Assembly (NCBI RefSeq): GCF_002019635.1 | Contig: NZ_KV917371.1 | Location: 186,001-250,000, forward strand | Length of the DNA: 64,000 nucleotides | Direction: 5' to 3' | DNA from: Metabacillus halosaccharovorans | GTDB taxonomy: Bacteria > Bacillota > Bacilli > Bacillales > Bacillaceae | Part shown: in pieces, positions 7,474 to 16,192 of the stretch | Position numbering within the stretch: position 1 is the stretch's first letter | How the letters are laid out: each line of letters begins with the position of its first letter | Position numbers and translations under genes: made by a program | Notes under the pieces: model-generated | What the model saw: the letters and a program-made list of their open reading frames with translations, nothing else | Database searches by the model: none | Told to the model about the DNA's origin: nothing

Positions 7474-9751
7474 TTAAAGCACCTCCTGCTTTGCAGGGTA
7501 ATAATTCCTCCAAAGCATTCAATATTTCTTCGGAAGAAACTGGAAGTTTTTTCACCCTTATCCCACAAGCTTGATGAATCGCTGCTGTTATAGCAGGTGC
7601 AATTGCGACCGTTCCAATTTCACCGACACCTCTAGGACCAAACACATCTCCTTCCATTAAAGATTCATCAACCATTACGGTCGTTTCGTTTGGAATGTCC
7701 TTAATCGTTGGTATTAAATAAGAATCGAAGTTTTCTGTATGATAGCGTCCATTTTCCATAACTGAGTCTTCAAATAAAGTAAACCCTAAACCCATGACAG
7801 CTCCACCTTCAATTTGTCCCAAATAACCAAGAGGATTGACTACAGGTCCGGCTGCAACGGCATGATCCATTTTTATCACTTTTACTTGTCCTGTTAACAA
7901 ATCAACTTCAACCGCAGCTGCTACTGCGGCAAAGCTATATAAATAATGTCCTCCAATTACAGGATCTGGTGTTGTCGGAAAATGAAAATGTGTTTGAAAC
8001 GTAATAAGGGATGGGTCTGTAAAGTTTGCAAGCTCGCGATAACTTAACACAAAATGATTTCGTTTTCCCTTTCTCCATACTCCATTCTCACCTAAATAGA
8101 GAAGTTTCCTTGTAGTATTCGTATAGTCGGCAACCAGGTCTAATACTTTATCTATAAATGGTTTCTTTAATTTCTGAATTCCGTTCCATATCATATTAGT
8201 TGATCGAGAAGCTGTGGATGAGCCTGACGAAGGAACAAGATCAGTATCTCCAATCACAATTTTTATATCTTCTTTACTACAATTCAGTGCTTCCATTAAC
8301 ATGATCTCTATCGAAGCGATTAAGCCTTGACCAAACTCTTCAAATCCAAATGCAATTTCGATTTGTCCATCCTTTGTTAATGAAAGCCTTGCGCCTGAAG
8401 GATCAGGTCTTCCGTATCCAAGGCCCCCTCCGTGCATCGTGATAGCTACTCCTTTTCCTGTTAGTTTATTAGGCTGTTGCTTCGGCTGATCCATCAATAC
8501 AGATGATGTCTTTATCATCGTAAGCACTGATTTTGCTCCATCATTTTTAACAATTCGTTGACCTAATGGACCGGGTTCATCTGCTTTGCGGAGGTTCTTC
8601 TCACGGAATTGTATCGAATCAATTTTCAGTAACTCTGCTAACCTTTCAATCTGTGTCTCTAAAGCGAAGGTCACTTGATTTCCTCCAAATCCACGATACT
8701 CACCCGCAACTCCATTATTTGTAAAAACAGATACACCTTCAACATCAATATATGGAATCATATATGGACCTGCAGCATGCTCAACCGCAAAGTCTAAAAC
8801 CGCTGGTCCAAGGGTAGCATAGGCTCCAGTATCCGCTGTAATCCTGACATAATGACCAACAAGCTTACCATCCTTATTTGCACCAGTAATCATCTTAATT
8901 TTCATTGGATGACGTTTAATACCTGCTCTAACCGATTCACTTCGTTTATTATGCAGTTTGACAGGCTGCTTTGTTTTTAAAGCAAGTAAAGCTGCATATG
9001 GTTGAATATTCAGTTCATCTTTACCTCCAAACGAGCCACCAATCGGACTTGAAACGACACGTATTTTACATTCTGGTATGGATAAAATTCTCGCTAACTG
9101 CATTCGATCTTTGAACCCATGTTGGGTTGCTGCATAAACCGTCACTTTCCCATCTTCTTCAGGGACGACTACTCCTCCCTCTGTTTCCATATAGGCGTGC
9201 ATTTGCCTAGGGGTTTCATAGGTGTCTTCTACAACATACGGACAATTCTTTAGCTCTATTAAAACTTGTTCACTATTTTTATAGCTTGCCCGATGAAGAA
9301 TGTTTCCTGACGGATGTAACGATATACAGGAACTACTTAGTGATTTTTCAGGACTATCCATTACTTCAAGCGGTTCATATTCTACATGGATTAGAGAGAT
9401 AGCTTGTTCTGCGATCTCTTCACTTATTGCCGCAACTGCTGCAACTGCATCACCAACATAACGGACTACATCCTCACAAAGCACAGGCTGATCCGGAAAA
9501 ATTAGACCAAATCGATTCATACCCGGAACATCTTTATACGTTATTACTGCTTTTACACCCTCTAATTTCTCTGCTTCTTCCGTAACAATAGATTTTATTT
9601 TCGCGTGTGGATAAGTGCTTCTAAGGACCTTACCATATAACATGTTCGGGAAGGTATAGTCAGTTAAATATTTTAAGGAACCAGTTACCTTGTCATATCC
9701 ATCTGGTCTAACTCTCCATTTTTCCCGATAATTATCTCTATTTAGCTCCAT
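7466..9751 (-). CDS. pucD: Xanthine dehydrogenase molybdopterin-binding subunit
   Basis: This large catalytic subunit (761 residues from the chosen start) oxidises hypoxanthine and xanthine to urate. It shows the molybdenum cofactor-binding motifs GGSFGGKDE, GEYRGFGGNQ and GSSTASRSTN. The catalytic glutamate is in RGVGEIG near residue 725. An upstream in-frame ATG at 9766 would place the AGGAGGG ribosome site inside the coding region, so ATG at 9751 is chosen. The start lies just inside the end of pucC, and the stop overlaps pucE. Substrate preference for xanthine is inferred from the operon. Confidence 0.94.
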   Translation of the reverse strand: MELNRDNYREKWRVRPDGYDKVTGSLKYLTDYTFPNMLYGKVLRSTYPHAKIKSIVTEEAEKLEGVKAVITYKDVPGMNRFGLIFPDQPVLCEDVVRYVGDAVAAVAAISEEIAEQAISLIHVEYEPLEVMDSPEKSLSSSCISLHPSGNILHRASYKNSEQVLIELKNCPYVVEDTYETPRQMHAYMETEGGVVVPEEDGKVTVYAATQHGFKDRMQLARILSIPECKIRVVSSPIGGSFGGKDELNIQPYAALLALKTKQPVKLHNKRSESVRAGIKRHPMKIKMITGANKDGKLVGHYVRITADTGAYATLGPAVLDFAVEHAAGPYMIPYIDVEGVSVFTNNGVAGEYRGFGGNQVTFALETQIERLAELLKIDSIQFREKNLRKADEPGPLGQRIVKNDGAKSVLTMIKTSSVLMDQPKQQPNKLTGKGVAITMHGGGLGYGRPDPSGARLSLTKDGQIEIAFGFEEFGQGLIASIEIMLMEALNCSKEDIKIVIGDTDLVPSSGSSTASRSTNMIWNGIQKLKKPFIDKVLDLVADYTNTTRKLLYLGENGVWRKGKRNHFVLSYRELANFTDPSLITFQTHFHFPTTPDPVIGGHYLYSFAAVAAAVEVDLLTGQVKVIKMDHAVAAGPVVNPLGYLGQIEGGAVMGLGFTLFEDSVMENGRYHTENFDSYLIPTIKDIPNETTVMVDESLMEGDVFGPRGVGEIGTVAIAPAITAAIHQACGIRVKKLPVSSEEILNALEELLPCKAGGALSG

Positions 9752-10625
9752 CTTTTCCCTCCTCATCTAAGATGTTGGCTAATTCTGTCATAAGGATGTT
9801 TGCTGCAACTTTTTTTCGGTACGCTTCAGACACAAACGGATCTGAATATGATTGGAATTCATGCAATATCGTTTTATAGAAAATCTCTTTATTCGTTATT
9901 CCCTCTTGTAGAAGCAGCTCTACGTTTTTAAGCCTGATAGGTCGATGATTTCCTCCACCAACTGCAATTCGGACAAATTGAAGCTTACCATCGTTGTTTT
10001 GTTGCCATTGACCACTTATTGTAAGGATAGAAGGGATAAATGCCTCTCTTCTACCAACCTTTCGATAAAAATGCTTTGTATCTTTAGGAGAAATAGGAAT
10101 CATAATCTCTAGCAAAATAAATGGTGATTGTTTTTCATTAGCTAACCATTCCCATAGAGTCATAACATGAATTTCGTCTTTTACTGCCAGTTTTACCTCT
10201 GTGTTTAAAGCTAAAAGTGCCGGTATCGTATCACCTACAAAGCTTGCAATATTTCCTCCTACCGTCGCTCTGTTGCGAACGGCAGGGGCAGCAATGTTTC
10301 GGCAAGCCATTACGAGTAATGGTACATGTTCGACCAATACTGGATGTGTTATGCACTCTGCAATAGTTGTCAAAGCTCCTATTATTATTTTTGTAGACTC
10401 ACCCAAGTCTTGGTAAGAAATCCCCTTTAGATCTTGAAGTAACGAAAGATTTATTAACGTTTTTGGAATAGGGCTCCCAGACTCCCAATGCACTTGAAGT
10501 AATGTTCCCCCTGCAACAAATACATCTAAGGGCTCTTTCTTTTGAGTAAATGCTTCTTCGAGAAATAATGGATGCTTCACAATCATGTCGGATTTTAATG
10601 TCGCAGCTTCTTGTTCATGACTCAA
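9738..10625 (-). CDS. pucC: Xanthine dehydrogenase FAD-binding subunit
   Basis: The 295-residue subunit transfers electrons from the iron-sulfur subunit to NAD+. FAD-binding motifs VAGGTLLQ near the N-terminus and RNRATVGGNIA at about residue 110 are present, and the C-terminal CO dehydrogenase flavoprotein domain follows (AVGGGNHRPIRL). The TTG start at 10625 has GGGGTGA upstream and overlaps the 3' end of pucB by 4 bases. The gene order A-B-C-D-E is that of B. subtilis. Confidence 0.93.
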   Translation of the reverse strand: MSHEQEAATLKSDMIVKHPLFLEEAFTQKKEPLDVFVAGGTLLQVHWESGSPIPKTLINLSLLQDLKGISYQDLGESTKIIIGALTTIAECITHPVLVEHVPLLVMACRNIAAPAVRNRATVGGNIASFVGDTIPALLALNTEVKLAVKDEIHVMTLWEWLANEKQSPFILLEIMIPISPKDTKHFYRKVGRREAFIPSILTISGQWQQNNDGKLQFVRIAVGGGNHRPIRLKNVELLLQEGITNKEIFYKTILHEFQSYSDPFVSEAYRKKVAANILMTELANILDEEGKDGAK

Positions 10626-11248
10626 ATGATCACCCCGTTAAAAAGACTTTTGGAATATTCATACTGTTCTTTTGTATCAATATCTATTAATTTTGAAGGA
10701 TCTACATGTATTTTTACTCCCTTTAATATTCCTCTTTTTAATAGACTTCTTGCCCCTTGATCACCAGTAGTTGACAAAAGAAATGGAAATGCTTTTTTTT
10801 GAAATAATATAGGAGGTTTCGTATGTTCACCATCAAACGCTGCCACAAAATCCTTCTCCTTGTTTGATTGATGGATGAGGTGGTTAATCATATGTGAGGT
10901 AATAAAGGGTTGATCAGCTAAAAAAATGACAACAGAATCTGCTCCAATTTGTATAGCTCTTTGAATACCAGCTTGAAGAGAATAGGATTGACCTAAGTGT
11001 GCCTGTAAACTTATGATATTTTCCCAATGTACAGTGTTTGTTAGTAACATTTCGACTGACCTTAACCATGATGTTTGAAGATCTTTTGTAACAATTAGTA
11101 AAGAATTGATTTTTGATTGAGCGATTTCTTTTAATGCCATTGCTCCAAGTGGGACACCGGCAAATGGCAATGATAATTTACAGGTCCCCATTCTTGAGCT
11201 ATGACCAGCTGCTAAATAGATACCGACTATATGTTCATACGAGGACAC
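10622..11248 (-). CDS. pucB: Molybdenum cofactor nucleotidyltransferase for xanthine dehydrogenase
   Basis: The 208-residue protein is a MobA/MocA-like nucleotidyltransferase that would attach CMP (or another nucleotide) to molybdopterin for the enzyme made by the same operon. The N-terminal signature LAAGHSSRMGTCKLSLPF and FLADQPF (metal-binding DQP) are clear. ATG at 11254 directly abuts the AGGAGGG site, while GTG at 11248 has ideal spacing, so the GTG is chosen. It overlaps the end of pucA and the start of pucC. Confidence 0.87.
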   Translation of the reverse strand: MSSYEHIVGIYLAAGHSSRMGTCKLSLPFAGVPLGAMALKEIAQSKINSLLIVTKDLQTSWLRSVEMLLTNTVHWENIISLQAHLGQSYSLQAGIQRAIQIGADSVVIFLADQPFITSHMINHLIHQSNKEKDFVAAFDGEHTKPPILFQKKAFPFLLSTTGDQGARSLLKRGILKGVKIHVDPSKLIDIDTKEQYEYSKSLFNGVII

Positions 11249-12245
11249 TGGCATCCCTCCTCTTTTTAGTCAGTTGAATTAGTTCTGCCATTATACTGAT
11301 GGCAATTTCATGAGGTCCTTCGGCACCAATATCTAATCCAACAGGAAAGTGAACCCAACCGGGAGGATTTACCCCATTAAATAATCTGCGTGCCCGATCT
11401 TTTGATCCTAATATTCCCAAATAACGAATTCGTGTTTTAATTAATAACCTAATTAACTCAACATCTTTTTGAAAATGATGGGTCATTACCACAATCGAAT
11501 CAACGTCTGAAAAAGTAAATGTACTCACAAATTCACCTGGGGTAACGACAGAAGTTTTTGAAAAGGGAAAATTGTCTTTATGACAAAGTCCTGCTCTCCA
11601 ATCTGCAACAATTACTTGATAGCCTGATAAAGAGGCAAGGTTAGCAAGTGGTCTAGCATCTGTTCCAGCACCATAAATAAAGAGCCTCGGCCTTGCAGGT
11701 ATTGTCTGTTTAAAGAAAATGCCTCTTTCTGAAAACGATAGTTTATTTAATGTTAAATCATTTATATTTGGAATATCTCCATTCCATTGGCCAAAATACT
11801 CTGAGGCTGCTGTAAAAAAGAGATAGCCTGTTACAAAACCTTCCGGCGTCATCCTCTTTACGCATGTGACAGTTTGACCATTATCAATATAGTCTTTTAC
11901 CTTTTTCAAGTGGGTAGATAATTGAGATGATATTGTCTCAATTAATACGGTGATTTTACCGTTACATCCAATCCCCTGGCCCCATGAAAGGTCATCTTCC
12001 GCCGATAAATCATACGTCACAATAGTTGAAGCTTGTGCTTCAATTAAATCTTTAGATCTTGCATGAAGGTCTTCTTCCAGACAACCACCACTTAATAAGC
12101 CAGTTTGTTCTCCATTTTCATCTATTAGCATCATGGAGCCACCTTTTTTATATGCAGAACCTTCAACATTTACAATTGTGGCAAGCACCTTCTTGACTTT
12201 TGTTTGTGAGATCGTCTCAAGTATTTCATAAACATCTGAACGCAT
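11235..12245 (-). CDS. pucA: XdhC/CoxI-family molybdoenzyme maturation factor
   Basis: The 336-residue protein belongs to the family that binds molybdenum cofactor and promotes its sulfuration and insertion into xanthine dehydrogenase. The N-terminal XdhC domain has SGGCLEEDL and a second small domain. The C-terminal Rossmann domain begins FIYGAGTDARPL, and a conserved GSKDRARR motif follows. ATG at 12245 is preferred because AAGGTGG lies 6 bases before it; a GTG at 12263 would put that site in the coding region. It is the first gene of the puc operon. No PucR or TnrA box could be identified with confidence upstream. Confidence 0.9.
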   Translation of the reverse strand: MRSDVYEILETISQTKVKKVLATIVNVEGSAYKKGGSMMLIDENGEQTGLLSGGCLEEDLHARSKDLIEAQASTIVTYDLSAEDDLSWGQGIGCNGKITVLIETISSQLSTHLKKVKDYIDNGQTVTCVKRMTPEGFVTGYLFFTAASEYFGQWNGDIPNINDLTLNKLSFSERGIFFKQTIPARPRLFIYGAGTDARPLANLASLSGYQVIVADWRAGLCHKDNFPFSKTSVVTPGEFVSTFTFSDVDSIVVMTHHFQKDVELIRLLIKTRIRYLGILGSKDRARRLFNGVNPPGWVHFPVGLDIGAEGPHEIAISIMAELIQLTKKRRDASVLV

Positions 12246-12481
12246 CCTTTCCCACCTTTTCACATATCGGCAATTCTGTTATTGACCGATACGTTTTAAT
12301 TCCATAGAAATGTCACAGACTGAGTATTTAGCATTTCTATTGGCGAAATGTTACAAAATATAACAACCTTACACTTTTCTTGTAAATTATTCCTACAATA
12401 TATTAAATAAGATTATACACTTGAAGAGCATTGAACGTTATAAATGTGTTAGTTTTTCTAACATAGTTTTATCAAACAAAG

Positions 12482-12513
12482 AAAAAAGACCAACAGATTG
12501 ACTGTTAGTCTTT
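12482..12513. terminator. Intrinsic terminator after the Cof-type phosphatase gene
   Basis: AAAGAC-AACAG pairs with CTGTT-GTCTTT around a five-base loop. On the minus strand a TTTTTT run follows. Confidence 0.75.
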
Positions 12514-12527
12514 GATATTCCAGTAAT

Positions 12528-13352
12528 TTATGCTTCTATATGATATGATACTAAAATAAATTCTTCCACTACTTTTGCAACACCATCATTCATGTTCGAT
12601 TCTGTTACAAAATTAGCTATTTCTTTGATGTCATCAGGAGCATTCCCCATTGCTACTCCTAGACCCGCAAACTCAATCATTGATAAGTCATTGTAACTAT
12701 CGCCAATGGCAATTATTTCCTCACGCTTGATTCCACAAGCCTGTATTAATTGATCTAAGCTTGTCCCTTTTGTAACACCTTTTTCCGTAAACTCTAAAAA
12801 ATAAGGCTTGGACCGCATGATACTAAATTCATCTGCAAGTTCTGTTTGTAACTTTCTTTCAACTTCCTTTAATTGTTCAGGGGGTCCAACCATTAAGCTT
12901 TTTACCACAGGTTCATTCACAGCATTCACAAAATTAGGAACAATCTTTATTGGTAAGCCTGTTAAATTTGCTTCTATGTCAGTGTAAGGATTTTCATCTT
13001 GGGTAATAATTTCGTCCCCCAAATACGTGTGAATAAAAACACCCTCTCTGACACTTACTTCATATAACTTATGGATAGCTTCAGGACTTAGAGTACTGCT
13101 AAACATTTCTTCCTCGGTTGAGCAGTTTATTATTTTCCCACCATTAAATGAAAGAATGAAGCTTCCATAATGATCCAAATTTAATTCTTGAGCAATATGT
13201 CTCATCCCAAATGTAGGACGTCCTGAAGCCAGGACAACTTTCACTCCAAGCTCTTGCGCTTTCATCAACGCATCTTTTGTTCGAACGGAAATGGAATGAT
13301 CATCACGAAGTAAGGTATCATCTAAATCTAATACAATCATTTTATATGACAT
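12528..13352 (-). CDS. Cof-type HAD hydrolase (sugar phosphatase family)
   Basis: A 274-residue cytoplasmic phosphatase of the Cof/YidA/YwpJ subfamily. Motif I is LDLDDTLL (residues 8-15), motif II is VLASGRPT, a Lys lies before motif IV, and motif IV is AIGDSYNDLSMI (about 215-226). A C2-type alpha/beta cap occupies the middle, and the length is typical. Family members dephosphorylate sugar phosphates, flavin mononucleotide or pyridoxal phosphate, so the substrate is unknown here. AAAGGAA precedes the ATG. It is transcribed alone. Confidence 0.85.
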   Translation of the reverse strand: MSYKMIVLDLDDTLLRDDHSISVRTKDALMKAQELGVKVVLASGRPTFGMRHIAQELNLDHYGSFILSFNGGKIINCSTEEEMFSSTLSPEAIHKLYEVSVREGVFIHTYLGDEIITQDENPYTDIEANLTGLPIKIVPNFVNAVNEPVVKSLMVGPPEQLKEVERKLQTELADEFSIMRSKPYFLEFTEKGVTKGTSLDQLIQACGIKREEIIAIGDSYNDLSMIEFAGLGVAMGNAPDDIKEIANFVTESNMNDGVAKVVEEFILVSYHIEA

Positions 13353-13456
13353 TTTATTCGTTCCTTTCTATCAAGCAATCTTCTACTATCATACTATAAA
13401 AAGTCCTTTAATAGGAGTGTGATGAAAAGGAGGATTATCTATATTTACAAAAAATA

Positions 13457-13482
13457 AAAAAACTGGCGGCACCAGTTTTTTT
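13457..13482 (-). terminator. Intrinsic terminator of the VanW gene
   Basis: A stem of AAACTGG with CCAGTTT and a five-base loop is flanked by A and T tracts, 20 bases past the stop codon. Confidence 0.8.
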
Positions 13483-13501
13483 ATTCAACAACATTTTTTC
13501 C

Positions 13502-14443
13502 TTATACCTTTGCAGCATTTTGTTTTGATGCTAAAATTTGAACCTCAATTGAACCGGATTGTTTATCTACGATTGTTTTGATCATCACAGGGTAATCTTT
13601 GTTATTCATAAATTTAAAGTCCGGACCTCCCCAGGATACAGTTGCATCTTTACCAGCCGGAACATATCCTACAGATCTTGAATGAGAGTGAAGTTCAATA
13701 ATTTCCAATCCTGCCTCTGCGACAGCATTATATAAGGTAGAAGAAGTTTGGCATATTCCTCCACCAATTCCTTCAACAAATTCTTTATTGACTATTTCCT
13801 TTGCTTTTTGATAACCTCTCGCAGTTGTTCGTTCACCAACAACCAAATTAAAATAAAAGCGATCCCCAGGTCCAAGTACAATTTGGTTAATTTCATTTGC
13901 CGACAAGAAAATATTTTGAGATCGTCCGGTCACACTAGAATCAAACGAAGTTTTATAGCTTCCGATGACTACTTCATTTACCCCTTTAACAGTTTCCGCT
14001 GTTACATTAGGTTCCGCGACTTCTAATGGCAGATCTAACGTTTTATCCAACGGCCTGACATTCAGAAGCATACCAACTAATTTACTTTCATCCAAAATCA
14101 CACGGCTCTTGCCTTCTGTTAATTGACCATTGCCGGTGTATTTTGCAGGGACCATCGCCTGATCCAGGCTGTTTGCTAATTCATCTGCAATTTGGGCAAT
14201 TTCTTTTTTATACTCATCTTGATTCTCATGAACAGTTGGAATAAAGGAATATAGGATATCTTTTGTCTTAGGATGTAATAAATTTACTGCATACTCTGCT
14301 TTTTTTTCAGATAATTGTGACAGATGTGTGGTCATTTGACTGACTGGTAATGGCCCTTCTTCTTGACTACCGTTTGCCACATTCGAACTACAGCCTGCCA
14401 TCATCAATAAGAGAATCATTGTCGATACACACTTTTTTCTCAT
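13502..14443 (-). CDS. VanW-family lipoprotein
   Basis: The 313-residue exported protein has a lipoprotein signal peptide with lipobox MAGC (Cys18), so it should be attached to the outer face of the membrane. The C-terminal half is a VanW domain with GIGGGICQTSSTLYNA and LHSHSRSVGYVPAGKDATV. The family is named after a gene in vanB-type vancomycin resistance clusters, but most members lie outside them and have no known activity. VanW domains are thought to act at peptidoglycan. No resistance genes lie nearby, so a resistance role is not supported. Confidence 0.83.
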   Translation of the reverse strand: MRKKCVSTMILLLMMAGCSSNVANGSQEEGPLPVSQMTTHLSQLSEKKAEYAVNLLHPKTKDILYSFIPTVHENQDEYKKEIAQIADELANSLDQAMVPAKYTGNGQLTEGKSRVILDESKLVGMLLNVRPLDKTLDLPLEVAEPNVTAETVKGVNEVVIGSYKTSFDSSVTGRSQNIFLSANEINQIVLGPGDRFYFNLVVGERTTARGYQKAKEIVNKEFVEGIGGGICQTSSTLYNAVAEAGLEIIELHSHSRSVGYVPAGKDATVSWGGPDFKFMNNKDYPVMIKTIVDKQSGSIEVQILASKQNAAKV

Positions 14444-14812
14444 AGTACTCCCACATTTCCCTATAAATTTTCTAAAACTATAACAATATTATAAAAACAT
14501 AATATTTTTTACAATCATTACAATTATATTTCATATTTTATCAAAATATCCTTCTTTATTGTTAAAAATTCCCTTGAAGAGTGAAATTTTTTTCTTTATA
14601 AGGCTCAATATTAAATATATATGTAAGACGAGTAAACGAATCAAAATGTTTCAAATTTATTACAATTTTTCTAAAAGATTTATATGTTTTTTGAATTAGA
14701 GAATTTATGTATCACAGGATATGATTTGGGTGAAGGAGTATGATTGAGAAATGAACTTACAGAGATAAAGAGGCAGTAAAAAGACCGCCTTAAATGTGCG
14801 GTCTTTTCAAAA
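14444..14812. other. Gene-free region between ilvE and the VanW gene
   Basis: This very AT-rich stretch holds the ilvE terminator at its left end and presumably the VanW promoter at its right. I see no convincing open reading frame or RNA structure in the remainder. Confidence 0.5.
14778..14807 (-). terminator. Intrinsic terminator of the aminotransferase gene
   Basis: AAAAGACCGC pairs with GCGGTCTTTT around a nine-base loop, six bases past the stop codon. Confidence 0.85.
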
Positions 14813-15889
14813 TCAGTTTACGTCTACTACCCAATTAAATGGATCCTGCATTGTTCCTCTTTGAATACCTGATAAAGTATCATATAGTTTTTTAGATAGT
14901 TCGCCGGTTAAACCATCGTTAATCACCATTTTTTGTTCATTATATAGGAACTCACCAACTGGAGAGATAACTGCTGCTGTTCCAGTACCGAACACTTCCT
15001 CAAGTTCACCTTTTTTATAGGTTTCATAAACTTCTTCCATAGATATTTTTCGTTCTGACACTGGAATATCCCAAGATTTTAATAACTCAATGATTGAATT
15101 TCTTGTTACACCTTCTAAAATACTACCATTTAACTCAGGTGTAACAACCTCACCATTAATTTTGAAGAAAATATTCATACTTCCTACTTCTTCGATATAT
15201 TTCTTCTCCACCCCATCCAACCATAATACCTGTGAGTAACCTTTTTTCGCTGCTTCTTCCTGAGCTTTTAAACTCGAAGCGTAGTTTGCGCCGGTTTTCG
15301 CCTTACCTGTACCGCCATCAACTGCACGCACATAATGATTTTCAACAAAGATTTTTACTGGATGGATTCCTTCCTTATAATATGAACCTACTGGAGAAAG
15401 AATGATCATAAAACGATAAAAATTAGATGGTGCGACACCTAAAAAATATTCTGTCGGAATAATAAATGGGCGAATATATAATGAAGTTCCTTCCGCTGTA
15501 GGGATCCATTCTTTTTCAATCGAAACTAATTGTTTTAAAGCTTCAATGACAAATTCACCATCAATTTGTGGAATACACAGGCGTTCGTTCGATAAATTCA
15601 ATCTGTGCATATTTTTTTCCGGTCTAAATAGCAATACTTTATCATCTTGTGTACGATAAGCCTTTAATCCTTCAAAAACAGTTTGCCCATAATGAAAAAC
15701 CATTGATGCAGGACTTAACGAAATAGGTTCATATGGAACGATTCTCGCATCATGCCATCCTTTAGTTGGGCTATAATCCATTACAAACATATGATCTGTA
15801 AATACACGTCCAAATTCTAATTGATCTGATTGTGGTTTTTCCTTCTTTGTTTCGCTTAATGTTACATCGATCTTAGTTTTCGTCATCAT
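14813..15889 (-). CDS. ilvE: Branched-chain amino acid aminotransferase
   Basis: This 358-residue PLP enzyme of fold type IV interconverts leucine, isoleucine and valine with their 2-oxo acids using glutamate. The segment GGTGKAKTGANYASSL surrounds a conserved region, and the PLP lysine lies in EKKYIEEVGSMN. SILEGVTRNSII binds the cofactor phosphate. Length and ends match the B. subtilis paralogues YbgE and YwaA; which one is orthologous cannot be told. GGGAG precedes the first of two ATG codons. No T-box or obvious leader element is visible in the 300 bases upstream. Confidence 0.92.
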   Translation of the reverse strand: MMTKTKIDVTLSETKKEKPQSDQLEFGRVFTDHMFVMDYSPTKGWHDARIVPYEPISLSPASMVFHYGQTVFEGLKAYRTQDDKVLLFRPEKNMHRLNLSNERLCIPQIDGEFVIEALKQLVSIEKEWIPTAEGTSLYIRPFIIPTEYFLGVAPSNFYRFMIILSPVGSYYKEGIHPVKIFVENHYVRAVDGGTGKAKTGANYASSLKAQEEAAKKGYSQVLWLDGVEKKYIEEVGSMNIFFKINGEVVTPELNGSILEGVTRNSIIELLKSWDIPVSERKISMEEVYETYKKGELEEVFGTGTAAVISPVGEFLYNEQKMVINDGLTGELSKKLYDTLSGIQRGTMQDPFNWVVDVN

Positions 15890-16192
15890 GTCTTAACTCT
15901 CCCACTCAAATAATTTATCTTCATCAACACTTCTGAGCATATTAAGTTATGTTCATTCAAGTTTCTATATTTCTCTATTTTATATCTTTCGTAAGGTAAT
16001 TAACAACTCTTTTTCGACAAAAGATTCAAAATAATCAATAAAAATATTATATTAGACCAATTTTAACGTTATTTTTGAATATCAAAATACTAAATATACG
16101 AATATTTCCATTTAAAATCTAACTTAGACCAAATATTCTCCATCGTATATAAAATAGAGCAGGAGTTTACCCCGCTCTCACATTATATCTTT
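15890..16192. other. Intergenic promoter region upstream of ilvE
   Basis: AT-rich DNA containing the terminator of the upstream surface-protein gene (16149-16172) and the ilvE promoter region. No open reading frame or conserved RNA motif was seen. Confidence 0.5.
16149..16172 (-). terminator. Probable terminator of the surface-protein gene
   Basis: AGAGC-GGG pairs with CC-GCTCT around a short loop on the minus strand, followed by ATTTTAT. The T tract is weak. Confidence 0.6.

Noticed and set aside
13502-14443. Vancomycin resistance function for the VanW-family lipoprotein
   Set aside because: No vanH/A/X-type ligase, dehydrogenase or dipeptidase genes lie nearby. VanW domains are common in bacteria with no such resistance.
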